Assembly: GCA_900696485.1 (NCBI GenBank)
Contig: CAADGG010000108.1
Coordinates: 1-64,000 of the forward strand
Reading direction: 5' to 3'
From: an uncultured Pseudomonadota bacterium
GTDB taxonomy: Bacteria > Myxococcota_A > UBA9160 > PR03
DNA length: 64,000 nucleotides
Shown: piece by piece, positions 34,062 to 42,547 of the stretch
Layout of the letters: every line of letters starts with the position of its first letter
Numbering within the stretch: position 1 is the first letter of the stretch
Translations under genes and position numbers: made by a program
Notes under the pieces: generated by a model
Told to the model about the DNA's origin: nothing
The model's database searches: none
The model's input: the letters and a program-made list of their open reading frames with translations, nothing else

Positions 34062-34904
34062 CTAGACGGCCGCTCGCGCGCGAGCGCTGCGCAGTCTGCG
34101 CAGCCCCGCCAGCGCGCCGAGGCTGGCCAGCAGCGCGAGGCTGTCAGCGGGTTCCGGCGCCACGACCGTGCCGCTCGACTGCAAGATCGTGAACGCGAGC
34201 GGGAGCCCACCCGCGGAGCCGACCCCCCCGAGGAAGAACTCGAACTGGCCGGTCAGGCTTGCAGGTGTGGTCTCTACGGTCTCGAGTCCCGTGATCGTGA
34301 ACTTGAACTTGTCGATCGGGGAGGGCTCGGGTTCGAGCTGAATCGGAATCTGCGGACCGGACAGGTCGATCGGGGGCGGTGGATCGACGAGACTACACGC
34401 ATTGGCGCCGGGATCTCCCGTGCAACCCGCGATCCCCGACTCCGGCGCTCCTTCGATGGCCAGCGCAGCACCCGGTTCGAACGTGAACAGGTCGCCGGCG
34501 AAGCCGCCCACCGGATTCAGCGCCGTCGCCGTTTCCGGATCGCCCAACGCATTGGTGAACGTGAACTCGGTGCCGTCCGGGATCTGGAGCAGATCCACGT
34601 TGCCCGGCAGCAGGGTGAGCGTCATCGTGAAGCCCGACGTCGGGGCGTCCTCGATCGGTCCGGCCGTCAGCAGGCGCAGATCGACGAGCGTCCCGGTGTC
34701 CAGGATGTCATCGGTGTCCGTGTCGACGAACTCGAAGGTCATCTGCCCTTCGAAACCGCCGACATCGAACAGCAAGTTCCCTCCCAGCGCGCTGATCGGA
34801 CTGATCTCTTCGATGTCGAAGCGCACGAATACGGCTGCCGCCGGCGCCGCGCCGAAGAGCTGGAGACCGAGAATCCCTGCGACCAGAACGAGCACTTTGT
34901 GCAT
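34062..34904 (-). CDS. PEP-CTERM sorting-signal protein
   Basis: A 280-residue exported protein with a signal peptide (MHKVLVLVAGILGLQLFGAAPAAA). The C-terminal sorting signal is APEPADSLALL with a hydrophobic segment and an Arg-rich tail (RRLRSARARAA), residues about 250-280. PEP-CTERM tails are processed by exosortase. The mature part is acidic and beta-rich, with a Pro-rich patch (DPPPPIDLSGP) and no recognised enzyme domain. The ATG at 34904 follows GGGAGAG. No exosortase or EPS gene is in the window. Confidence 0.83.
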   Translation of the reverse strand: MHKVLVLVAGILGLQLFGAAPAAAVFVRFDIEEISPISALGGNLLFDVGGFEGQMTFEFVDTDTDDILDTGTLVDLRLLTAGPIEDAPTSGFTMTLTLLPGNVDLLQIPDGTEFTFTNALGDPETATALNPVGGFAGDLFTFEPGAALAIEGAPESGIAGCTGDPGANACSLVDPPPPIDLSGPQIPIQLEPEPSPIDKFKFTITGLETVETTPASLTGQFEFFLGGVGSAGGLPLAFTILQSSGTVVAPEPADSLALLASLGALAGLRRLRSARARAAV

Positions 34905-35263
34905 CCGGCACTCTCCCTTGACGCGATCCGAAAGGGATCCCCTTCTGGATACGAGTCCGCGGCTTGCGGTCGCCCCGTCGTTTCGGTGACTGCTCGCAGG
35001 TTCGGGGCGCGCAAGACAGTCGAGCCGAAGGGATGACGGAGTGGCGCGATCTGGAATCCACTCGCCGGCTCCCCGCGAGCCAGCGAGCACGATACTGCAC
35101 CGGATCGCGGTTTTTGCAAGGATTCGCGGACTGCGGCAGCGAGCCGTCCGTGCGAGATTTCCGATACGGGCCGGCCCTGGATCGAGTCGGACGGAGGGGG
35201 GGACGCACCCGGTGCGCTCCCGTGCCATCCTGACGGCTCCTTCCCTCCGGCCGGAGCGGGTTC
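34905..35263. other. Divergent intergenic region, no gene recognised
   Basis: Holds 359 bp between the divergent PEP-CTERM and EamA genes. The first 60 bases are the leader of the PEP-CTERM gene and include GGATC repeats (ATCCGAAAGGGATCC). A ribosome-site-like GGCCGGAG precedes the EamA GTG. No open frame with homology or clear promoter pair was seen. Confidence 0.45.
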
Positions 35264-36313
35264 GTGCGGGCCATCGTTCAGGCATTCCTGGCGGCTGCTC
35301 TGTTCGGAGCCGCAACTCCTGCCAGCAAGTGGCTGCTCGGTGAGCTTTCGCCGCAGGCGCTCGCGGGTCTGCTCTATCTCGGGGCGGCCGGCGCGACCGC
35401 GCCGTCGCTGCTGCGAAGGTCCGCCCACGGCACGGGCCGCCGCAGCGTTGCCGATCGATTGCGCCTTCTCGGGGCGGTCGGACTCGGCGGGATGGCCGGT
35501 CCGGTGCTGTTGCTCGAGGGCCTGCGCCTCGCATCGGCCGGCTCGGTGGCGTTGTGGCTGAATCTCGAGATGGCGTTCACGGCGGCGCTGGGAGCTTGGT
35601 GGTTCCGCGACTCGCTCGGACCCCGCGGCTGGCTCGGAACGGCCGGCGTGGTCGGCGCCGGGGTCGTGGTCGCGTGGGGCGAGGGTGGCTCGGGCGTCTG
35701 GCCGGCCGGACTCGTCGCCGCGGCTTGTGGCTGCTGGGCGATCGACAATCACCTGACGGCGCGGATCGAGGGGATCACGCCCGCCCGCGCCGCGTTCTGG
35801 AAGGGCGCCGTCGCTGGCGGGACGAACCTCGCGATCGCGCTCGCCGTCGCGCCGGTGACGGCCGGGGCGGCCACGATCGGCTCCGCACTCGGCATTGGCG
35901 CGCTCGCCTACGGGGCGAGCGTCGTGCTCTACGTCTCCGCGGCGCAGCAGCTCGGGGCGACGCGGGCGCAGGCAGCGTTCGCGTCGGCGCCGTTCCTCGG
36001 TGCCGGTCTCGCGTGGGCGGTGCTCGGGGAGCCGATCGGGATCGCGCAGGTCCTCGGCGCCGCGTTGCTGGCCGGCTCGCTGCTGCTGCTGCGCGCGCGC
36101 CATGGTCACCAGCACGCCCACGCCGCCGTCGAGCACGTCCATGCGCACCGTCACGACGACGACCATCACCGGCACGAGCATCCCGGCGTGCGCACCGGCG
36201 CCGCCCACACCCACTGGCACCGCCACGAGCCGATCGTCCACGCCCATCCGCACTGGCCAGATCTCCATCATCGCCATGCCCACAGCGCCCAGGGGGAGCC
36301 GGCGACCGACTGA
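35264..36313 (+). CDS. EamA/DMT transporter with His-rich C-terminal tail
   Basis: A 349-residue inner-membrane protein. Residues about 1-275 carry about ten hydrophobic segments in the two-repeat EamA pattern (FGAATPASKWLLGELSP, LNLEMAFTAALGAWWF, LGAGLAWAVLGEPI). Residues about 277-349 form a soluble tail with 23 His in 73 residues (HDDDHHRHEH, HTHWHRHEPIVHAHPH), suggesting metal binding. Export of a metabolite or metal is possible; no substrate can be assigned. Start is GTG 35264. Confidence 0.85.
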   Translation: MRAIVQAFLAAALFGAATPASKWLLGELSPQALAGLLYLGAAGATAPSLLRRSAHGTGRRSVADRLRLLGAVGLGGMAGPVLLLEGLRLASAGSVALWLNLEMAFTAALGAWWFRDSLGPRGWLGTAGVVGAGVVVAWGEGGSGVWPAGLVAAACGCWAIDNHLTARIEGITPARAAFWKGAVAGGTNLAIALAVAPVTAGAATIGSALGIGALAYGASVVLYVSAAQQLGATRAQAAFASAPFLGAGLAWAVLGEPIGIAQVLGAALLAGSLLLLRARHGHQHAHAAVEHVHAHRHDDDHHRHEHPGVRTGAAHTHWHRHEPIVHAHPHWPDLHHRHAHSAQGEPATD

Positions 36314-36480
36314 CGGGCATGGCGCTCGGCCGGAGCGCGCCGCCGGTCGTCTTTCGGGGCCGCGCCGCGCCGTGACTGGCGAGCGGCGCCCCCGGTCGCG
36401 AGACTGCCGGGCCCCGACGGGCACCGGGCCGGCTCCGCGCCGCCCACGTTCGTCCGTCGCTCGCTGCTGGAGGATCCGCC

Positions 36481-37734
36481 TTGCTCGAATGGTCCGAGTC
36501 CCAACTGATGATTCGCGATGCGGTCCGCAAGTTCGTCGAGGCCGAGATCAAACCGCAGCTCGAGCAGTTCGAGCACGGCGACACGCCGCCGTATGACGTG
36601 CTGCGCAAGCTGATCCGGACCTTCGGCATGGACGAGATGGCGCGGCAGCGCTTCCAGCACCAGATCGAGAAGGACCGCGAGACGGCGGCGGCCCGGGAAC
36701 GCGGCGAGTCGCCGGCGAAGGAAGTGCGGAAGTCGCGTTCGGACGGTGGCGATTCGGCCGCGATGCAGATCCTTCCGATCATCGAGCTGTGTCGCTTCTG
36801 TCCCGGCATGGTGACGGCGATGGGCGTCTCGATGGGACTCACGGCCGCGTCGATCATGGGCAAGGGAACGATCGCGCAGAAGGAGCGCTGGGCCCTCGAC
36901 CTGCTGACGATGGACAAGATCGGCGCCTGGGCCATCACCGAGCCCGGCTCCGGATCCGATGCCTTCGGGAGCATGAAGGCGACGGCCCGTCGCGATGGCG
37001 ACGAGTACGTGCTGAACGGAAACAAGACCTTCATCACCAACGGTCCCTATGCCGACACGATCGTGTTCATCTGCAAGCTCGACGAGCCCGGCGTCGAGCC
37101 GAAGGACCGCAAGATCCTGTACTTCGTGCTGGACAAGGGCATGCCGGGGCTCGAGCAGTCCAAGCCGATGCGAAAGATGGGCATGCACAGCTCGCCGACC
37201 GGAGAGCTCTTTCTCAGTGACGTCCGCGCGGGCCGGGACCGGCTGCTCGGGGAGACCGAGGGGCGTGCGGCGTCGGCCGGCAAGAGCGGCGCGAAGGACA
37301 CGTTCTCGATGGAGCGTTCCGGTGTCGCGGCGATGTCGCTCGGCATCATCGAGCGCTGCCTCGAGCTCTCGATCGACTATGCCAGGACGCGCATCGCCTG
37401 GGGCCAGCCGATCGGCGAGTACCAGTTGATCCAGCTCAAGCTGGCGAAGATGGAAGTCGCGCGGATGAACGTGCAGAACATGGTGTTCCGTCACATCGAG
37501 AGCGTGTCCGAAGGGCGCGGCATGACCTTCGCCGAGGCGTCGGCGATGAAGCTGTACTCCGCCCAGGCGGCGACGGAGGTGGCCCTCGAGGCCGTGCAGC
37601 TCTTCGGCGGCAACGGCTACATGAGCGAATACCAGGTGGAGCAGCTCGCCCGCGACGCCAAGGTGCTGCAGATCTACGCCGGCACTGACGAAATGCAGGT
37701 GCGAGCGATCGCGCGGGCGCTGCTGGCGGGCTGA
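36481..37734 (+). CDS. Acyl-CoA dehydrogenase (isovaleryl-CoA-dehydrogenase-type base)
   Basis: A 417-residue FAD flavoprotein of the acyl-CoA dehydrogenase family, making trans-2-enoyl-CoA. The FAD/substrate loop GAWAITEPGSGSDAF and the C-terminal LFGGNGYMSEYQVEQLARDAKVLQIYAGTDEMQ are seen in pieces. The catalytic Glu of medium-chain enzymes (YEGT) is Ala here (YAGT), while a Glu is present in FSMERSGVAAMSLG, the position used by isovaleryl-CoA dehydrogenase. The 676-742 region adds a charged insert (ETAAARERGESPAKEVRKS, residues about 68-86). Start is TTG 36481 after GGAGG. Confidence 0.88.
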   Translation: MLEWSESQLMIRDAVRKFVEAEIKPQLEQFEHGDTPPYDVLRKLIRTFGMDEMARQRFQHQIEKDRETAAARERGESPAKEVRKSRSDGGDSAAMQILPIIELCRFCPGMVTAMGVSMGLTAASIMGKGTIAQKERWALDLLTMDKIGAWAITEPGSGSDAFGSMKATARRDGDEYVLNGNKTFITNGPYADTIVFICKLDEPGVEPKDRKILYFVLDKGMPGLEQSKPMRKMGMHSSPTGELFLSDVRAGRDRLLGETEGRAASAGKSGAKDTFSMERSGVAAMSLGIIERCLELSIDYARTRIAWGQPIGEYQLIQLKLAKMEVARMNVQNMVFRHIESVSEGRGMTFAEASAMKLYSAQAATEVALEAVQLFGGNGYMSEYQVEQLARDAKVLQIYAGTDEMQVRAIARALLAG

Positions 37735-37928
37735 GTCGCCGCGCCGGGAGCGCTCGGACTTGGACCCGGGCTCGGGCTCGGACGTGGGATGAGGCCGCCC
37801 CGGGATGTCTCCCCGCTCGGATTCCCGGCGCTGGGCTACCCTCCGCGCCCCGAAGCCGCCGCGTCGTGCGACGTCGGGTCCCGGAGCCGGACGCTTCAGC
37901 CGGATCGGCCGGAGACGATGAGATCGAG

Positions 37929-38774
37929 ATGCCGGATCGACCGAGCCCGCGAGTGAGGATGCGCCGCATGCGCGGCGCCGAGGATCCCTATGCCGAACGG
38001 CGCACGGCGCTCTCGGCCGCAACGCCATACCTCGGGCTCGTCCGGGCGCCGCAACACCCGGCGCCGCGCGCGACGCCCGGTCCGGAGTTCGTGGCGTCGA
38101 CGTACAACGTGCATCGCTGGACGGCCCGCGGCGGCCGCGGCGAGCCGGACCCCGAGCGCGCCGCATTCGTGATCTCGGAGCTCGGCGCCGACGTGCTGGC
38201 GCTGCAAGAGGTGATCCGCCCGTTCGCCGGCGAGGATCCGCTGGTGCGCCTCGCCGATCAGCTCCATCTGTATCTCGCGTTCGTCACGACCCGCATCCAC
38301 CGGCTCGGTGAGCTGGGCAACGCCATCCTCTCGCGCTGGCCCATCACCAGCGCCTCGCTGCTCGATCTCAACTTCTCGCGTCTCGAGCGGCGTACGGCGG
38401 TGGCGGCGCAGCTCGCCACCGAGGCCGGACCGATCTCGCTGGTGGCGACGCATCTCGCTCTCGTGGATCGGACACGCCATCGTCAGGTCCGGCATCTGCT
38501 CGATCACCCGCAGCTTCAGGGGCCCGTCGTGCTGCTCGGCGACATGAACGTGTGGCGTACCAACGACAAGGCCGTGCGCGCGCTCGAAGCAGGACTGCCG
38601 ACCCACCCCGAGATCGCGTGGCCGGCGAGCTTCCCGGCGGCTCGTCCGGTGCTCGCCCTGGACCGCATCTACGCGCGGGGCGCGAAGTTGCTGGAGGTGC
38701 GCTCGCACCAGACCCCGGCGTCGCGGCGCGCATCGGACCACCTGCCGGTGATCGCGCGGATCAAGCTGCTCTGA
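37929..38774 (+). CDS. Endonuclease/exonuclease/phosphatase family protein
   Basis: A 281-residue protein in the EEP fold. The metal and catalytic motifs are ASTYNVHRW, LALQEVIRPF, VATHLAL, LLGDMNVWR and RRASDHLPVIA, all in order. It probably cleaves a phosphodiester or phosphate; DNA, RNA or phospholipid substrate is unknown. The first 55 residues are basic and Pro-rich without a signal peptide. ATG 37929 is used; a GTG at 37866 would add 21 residues. Convergent with the lipoprotein operon. Confidence 0.83.
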   Translation: MPDRPSPRVRMRRMRGAEDPYAERRTALSAATPYLGLVRAPQHPAPRATPGPEFVASTYNVHRWTARGGRGEPDPERAAFVISELGADVLALQEVIRPFAGEDPLVRLADQLHLYLAFVTTRIHRLGELGNAILSRWPITSASLLDLNFSRLERRTAVAAQLATEAGPISLVATHLALVDRTRHRQVRHLLDHPQLQGPVVLLGDMNVWRTNDKAVRALEAGLPTHPEIAWPASFPAARPVLALDRIYARGAKLLEVRSHQTPASRRASDHLPVIARIKLL

Positions 38775-38784
38775 CCCCGGCCGC

Positions 38785-39195
38785 TCACTCGGACGTCGCG
38801 TCGGGTTTCGGCTCCTCGTCGGTCTGCCAGCGGGTGCGCACGACGTCTCCGCGCACACGCCAGCCCTCCTGCCCGTAGAGCAGCGGAAACGCGAAGAACA
38901 GGCGATCCACCTCGACGTCGACGAGCAGGTCGCCGCGACCCCGTCGCAGCGCCTCCTCGATCGCCTCCTCGAGCGTCGGGGGGTCGGTGCGCGTGGGGAT
39001 CCACAGGAAGGTCTGCGACAGCAGGACGACCTCGACGTCCGGCGTTCGCGGCGCGCCGTCGATCTGGAAGCCGAGGGCCGGTACGCCGTGCGTCGAGAGC
39101 GCGTCGAAGCGGCCATGGGGCATCATCCGCAGCGCGCAGCCGGAGAGCGTGAGGGCCGCGGCGGTCGCGAGCAGGACGGCATTCGACGCCCGCAC
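38785..39195 (-). CDS. Small lipoprotein, second of a tandem pair
   Basis: A 136-residue lipoprotein with signal peptide and lipobox LSGC (ALTLSGCALRM). The mature part contains VEVVLLSQTFLW, then LEEAIEEALRRGRGDLLVDVEVDRLFFAFPLLYGQ and RVRGDVVRT in order. These match the neighbouring lipoprotein (ERAVEEALLDGGGDVMTRV, QVRGDVVDL), so the two are tandem paralogues. GTG 39195 is 2 bp after the stop of the first. Function unknown; it is probably in the outer membrane or periplasm with the SIMPL protein. Confidence 0.72.
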   Translation of the reverse strand: MRASNAVLLATAAALTLSGCALRMMPHGRFDALSTHGVPALGFQIDGAPRTPDVEVVLLSQTFLWIPTRTDPPTLEEAIEEALRRGRGDLLVDVEVDRLFFAFPLLYGQEGWRVRGDVVRTRWQTDEEPKPDATSE

Positions 39196-39197
39196 GG

Positions 39198-39587
39198 CTA
39201 CGGCCTGCCCGTCAGGTCGACGACGTCGCCGCGCACCTGCACCGTCGAGACACCGACCAGGAACCACCAGTCGATGGTCCGCACGCGGACCCTCGTCATC
39301 ACGTCGCCGCCCCCGTCGAGCAGGGCTTCTTCGACCGCGCGCTCGAGCCGCGGCGACTCGGCGGTGGGCAGGAACAGCACCGAGGTGATGCGCGTGTCGC
39401 TGCCGGTGACTTCGCGGTGGACCGAGATTTCCGCCAGATCGACGTCGCGCAGGTCGAACTGCACGGGCCTCGTCGCGGCGATCAGCAGCGTCCCCTGGTT
39501 CGTCGCGCAGCCGCCGAGGGCCAGCGCGAGAACGAAGACCGGGACGGTGAGCGAGAGGCAACGCGACACGAGCGGCATTGTACTCAT
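39198..39587 (-). CDS. Small lipoprotein, first of a tandem pair
   Basis: A 129-residue lipoprotein: signal peptide VPVFVLALALGGC with lipobox LGGC and mature part starting CATNQG. The paralogous segment is ERAVEEALLDGGGDVMTRVRVRTIDWWFLV in pieces, ending QVRGDVVDLTGRP. Its ATG lies directly after the SIMPL stop (TGA-ATG). Function unknown; the operon SIMPL-lipoprotein-lipoprotein is tightly coupled. Confidence 0.75.
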   Translation of the reverse strand: MSTMPLVSRCLSLTVPVFVLALALGGCATNQGTLLIAATRPVQFDLRDVDLAEISVHREVTGSDTRITSVLFLPTAESPRLERAVEEALLDGGGDVMTRVRVRTIDWWFLVGVSTVQVRGDVVDLTGRP

Positions 39588-40322
39588 TCAGGGTTGGATC
39601 GCGTAGCGGACCTGCACGGTCACCGAGAGATCCAGTTCACCGCTCGCGATCGGCACCGCTTCGGCCGCCGCCATCCGGGCCATTCGCGGCATCGGTTCGG
39701 GCCCGGTGCCGCCGCCCTCGACGAGCTCGAGCAGAGATCCGAGCCGGACGCCGGCGCTCGCGGCGTACAGTTCGGCCTTGCGCCGAGCGTCGGCGAGCGC
39801 GCGTTTCCGGGCTTCGTCGAGCAGCGGCACGGGATCGCCGATCGCGAACTCGATGCCCCCGATCTCGTTGGCTCCGGCGCCGACCAGCGCGTCGAGTACC
39901 GCCCCGATCCGCTCGAGGTCGCGGACGCGGACGGTGACCTGGTTAGCGACCCGGTAGCCGGTGATGCGAGGTCGGGTCCGGGGTGCGCCCGTCGTGTCGG
40001 CGTAGACGGGCTGCACGGAGAAGCGCTCGGTGCGAACGTCCTGCTTCGCGATCTCCGCTTCCTGCAGGGCGTCGAAGACACGTTGCATCGCGGTGTTGTT
40101 CTGGCGCACGGCCTCCGCGGCGGTCGCGGCTTCGCTGACGGCACCGGCCGAGACGTGCCCGGTATCGGGCGCCGACGAGACGAGCCCCGTGCCGGTGACG
40201 ACCAGCGAAGGGGCGTCGGCCGCACGCGCCTCGGTTCCGGCCAGGCCGGCGAGCGCGAACAACCCCAGAACGAGCAGGCGGCGGGGCCAAGGCGCGGAGC
40301 GGCCGCGGATCGCTCGAGACAT
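39588..40322 (-). CDS. SIMPL (DUF541) domain periplasmic protein
   Basis: A 244-residue exported protein with signal peptide LLVLGLFALAGLAGTEARA. The SIMPL domain covers about residues 38-240: LVVTGTGLVSSAPD, QNNTAMQRVFDAL, ITGYRVANQVTVRVRDLERIG and LDEARKRALADARRKAELYA in order. E. coli YggE, of this family, lowers oxidative stress by an unknown mechanism. It leads the operon with the two small lipoproteins and is divergent from the TPR lipoprotein gene. Confidence 0.88.
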   Translation of the reverse strand: MSRAIRGRSAPWPRRLLVLGLFALAGLAGTEARAADAPSLVVTGTGLVSSAPDTGHVSAGAVSEAATAAEAVRQNNTAMQRVFDALQEAEIAKQDVRTERFSVQPVYADTTGAPRTRPRITGYRVANQVTVRVRDLERIGAVLDALVGAGANEIGGIEFAIGDPVPLLDEARKRALADARRKAELYAASAGVRLGSLLELVEGGGTGPEPMPRMARMAAAEAVPIASGELDLSVTVQVRYAIQP

Positions 40323-40476
40323 GTTCGGAACCTCCGTCGAGTCCTTCCTCGGGTTCGCGCCATCCGCGGCGAACCGCCGAACCGCCGAATTGCCAAATCG
40401 GTGCAACCGTAGCGGCTCCACTCGGTTGCGCTCCATTCGTTGCGAAGTGTCCCGAGAGTGGCGACCATCGCCCGGC

Positions 40477-40836
40477 ATGATCCGCTCGACCGTCGCCCTC
40501 CGCTCGACCGTCACCCTGGGGCTCGCCGCATGCGGCTTCGTGGTGCTGCTCGTGGGCTGTGCGCCTTTCGCCGCCACGCAGGCCTACCGGCGCGGGACGG
40601 CGGCGCTCGAGCGGGGGGAGACCGAGCGCGCGATCGTCGAACTCGAGCGTGCCGCCGCGCTGGTCCCCGACTCGTCCGCGGTCTACAACCATCTCGGGAT
40701 CGCGTACGAAGCGTCGCAGCGCCCCGACGATGCGCTGCGCGCCTATCAACGCGCCGTCGCCCTGAGCTGCGAGAACGAGGCCGCCCAGCGCAATCTCCGC
40801 GCCGTCCGCGCACGCCCCGCGCCGGCCGAGCCGTGA
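40477..40836 (+). CDS. TPR-repeat lipoprotein
   Basis: A 119-residue protein with lipobox LVGC (VVLLVGCAPF) and then two to three tetratricopeptide repeats (AYRRGTAALERGETERAIVELERAAAL; YNHLGIAYEASQRPDDALRAYQRAVAL; in pieces). It is probably a small outer-membrane-anchored scaffold. ATG 40477 is the first start before the signal. Upstream 40323-40476 is a divergent region without an evident gene. The Fur-family gene follows at 40973. Confidence 0.8.
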   Translation: MIRSTVALRSTVTLGLAACGFVVLLVGCAPFAATQAYRRGTAALERGETERAIVELERAAALVPDSSAVYNHLGIAYEASQRPDDALRAYQRAVALSCENEAAQRNLRAVRARPAPAEP

Positions 40837-40972
40837 ACGGAGCCGGCCGGCTGCGGCGTGCGCGACGCCGAGCCGGCCGAGGCGCCCCCGGCCACGGGCG
40901 CGGTCGGGGGCGTGCCGGCGTCCCGGCCTCGGTCCCGAGAAATCCACAGCGCGCTGCTCTATTCTTCTCGCC

Positions 40973-41404
40973 ATGTCGCACGAAGTCGAGCGCGAGGCGC
41001 TGATCCGCTACCTCGAAGAGAACCACTTCAAGCGGACCAAGCAGCGCGAGGCGATCCTCGATGTGTTCCTGGACGTGACCGGGCACATCTCCGGGGAAGA
41101 GCTGTTCCGGCGGGTCCGTGAGCGGCATCCCCACATCGGCTACACGACCGTCTACCGGACCATGAAGATCTTCTGTGAGGCCGGCCTGGCGGCGGAGCGC
41201 AGCTTCGAGGACGGCGTCACGCGCTTCGAGGTCCCGCACGAGCATCACGATCACCTCGTCTGCGTCCGCTGCGGCCGCATCATCGAGTTCGAGTGTCGGA
41301 TGATCGAATCGGCGCAGGACCGGATCGCGCTCGAGTACGGGTTCCGGCTGTTGCGGCACCGCCACGAGCTGTACGGCCACTGCACGAACTGTCGCGGAGC
41401 GTGA
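40973..41404 (+). CDS. fur: Fur-family metalloregulator
   Basis: A 143-residue regulator. The winged-helix DNA-binding part is LIRYLEENHFKRTKQREAILDVF, TVYRTMKIFCEAGLA. Metal sites are HEHHDH, LVCVRCG and HCTNC, giving both CxxC zinc pairs and the His-rich sensory site. Fur, PerR or Zur specificity cannot be decided by eye. Its stop overlaps the GTG of the mlaE-like gene by 4 bases (GTGA), so the regulator and the lipid-transport operon are cotranscribed and coupled, an uncommon arrangement. Confidence 0.86.
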   Translation: MSHEVEREALIRYLEENHFKRTKQREAILDVFLDVTGHISGEELFRRVRERHPHIGYTTVYRTMKIFCEAGLAAERSFEDGVTRFEVPHEHHDHLVCVRCGRIIEFECRMIESAQDRIALEYGFRLLRHRHELYGHCTNCRGA

Positions 41405-42540
41405 CGACGGCGACGTCCTCGCGCCGCGGCGCCGTGCTCCGCACGACGACCAGCGAGCGCGGCGACCGCGTCCTCGAACTCGAGGGCCGACTCGATGCAT
41501 CGTCCACGGCGCGGCTCTGGCGCGACGCGATGGCGGCCGCAAGGGCCGCCGGGGACCGGCCGCTGATCGTCGAGGCGGGCGCCGTCGACTACTGCGACGG
41601 GGCGGGGGCCGCCCTGCTGGCGGCGATCGAGGAGGCGGCGGAGCAGGGCGGCGGGCGCTTCGAGCTGCGCGGTCTGCGCGAGGATCTGCGCGAGCTGGTG
41701 GCGCTCGTGGCGCCGTCGAGGCAGGAGGTTGCGCCGCCGCCGCCCCCTCCCTCGTTCATCGTGCGGCTCGGCCGCAGCGGGATCCAGACGGGTCGAGATC
41801 TTCACCGCCTGGTGTCGTTCACCGGTGAGGCCGTGATCGCGCTGGCGAGCGTGATTCGCCATCCCCGTCGGCTCCGGATGCGAGACACCGTCGCGATCGC
41901 GGAACGCGCCGGGCTCGGCGCCATGCCGATCGTCGTCGGGGTCGGCTTCTTGCTCGGGCTGATCCTGGCCTTCCAGGGGGCGATCCCGATGAAGCGCTTC
42001 GCCGCGGAGATCTTCGTTGCGGATCTGCTGGGCCTGTCCATGTTGCGGGAGCTCGGGCCGTTGATGGCGGCGATCCTGCTGACGGCGCGATCGGGCTCGG
42101 CCTTCGCCGCGGAGATCGGCACGATGAAGGTCAACGAGGAGATCGACGCGCTGACGACGATGGGCCTCGAGCCGGTCCGCTTCCTGGTCGTTCCCCGCGT
42201 CCTCGCCGCGATGGCGGTGGTCCCGGCGCTGGCGACGGCGACGAGCCTGTCCGGGCTGCTCGGCGGGCTCCTGGTGTATCGCTCGCTGGGGTTTCCGACC
42301 GTCACCTTCATCAATCGGATCGTCGACATGGTCGAGCCGTTCGACGTCATCGGGGGCCTCCTCAAGGCGATGGTGTTCGGGATTCTCGTGGCCGGTGTCG
42401 GCTGTCTGCGCGGGATCGAGACCGGACACGGCGCCCAGGCGGTGGGGCTCTCGACCACCAGTGCGGTGGTCAGCGGAATCGTGGCGATCGCCGTCGCCGA
42501 CGGCCTCTTCGCCGCCATGTTCTACGTTCTCGGGATCTGA
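41401..42540 (+). CDS. mlaE: MlaE permease fused to an N-terminal STAS (MlaB-like) domain
   Basis: A 379-residue inner-membrane protein from GTG 41401. Residues about 10-105 form a STAS domain (ELEGRLDASSTARLWRD, AGAVDYCDGAGAALL), normally a separate MlaB. Residues about 120-379 form the MlaE permease: IAERAGLGAMPIVVGVGFLLG, AFQGAIPMKRFA, LGPLMAAILLTARSGSAFAAEIGTM, IDALTTMGLEPVRFLVVPR in order. It should carry phospholipid or a related lipid with the MlaF ATPase and MlaD. Starts in the fur stop. Confidence 0.92.
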   Translation: MTTATSSRRGAVLRTTTSERGDRVLELEGRLDASSTARLWRDAMAAARAAGDRPLIVEAGAVDYCDGAGAALLAAIEEAAEQGGGRFELRGLREDLRELVALVAPSRQEVAPPPPPPSFIVRLGRSGIQTGRDLHRLVSFTGEAVIALASVIRHPRRLRMRDTVAIAERAGLGAMPIVVGVGFLLGLILAFQGAIPMKRFAAEIFVADLLGLSMLRELGPLMAAILLTARSGSAFAAEIGTMKVNEEIDALTTMGLEPVRFLVVPRVLAAMAVVPALATATSLSGLLGGLLVYRSLGFPTVTFINRIVDMVEPFDVIGGLLKAMVFGILVAGVGCLRGIETGHGAQAVGLSTTSAVVSGIVAIAVADGLFAAMFYVLGI

Positions 42541-42547
42541 GAGGGTG

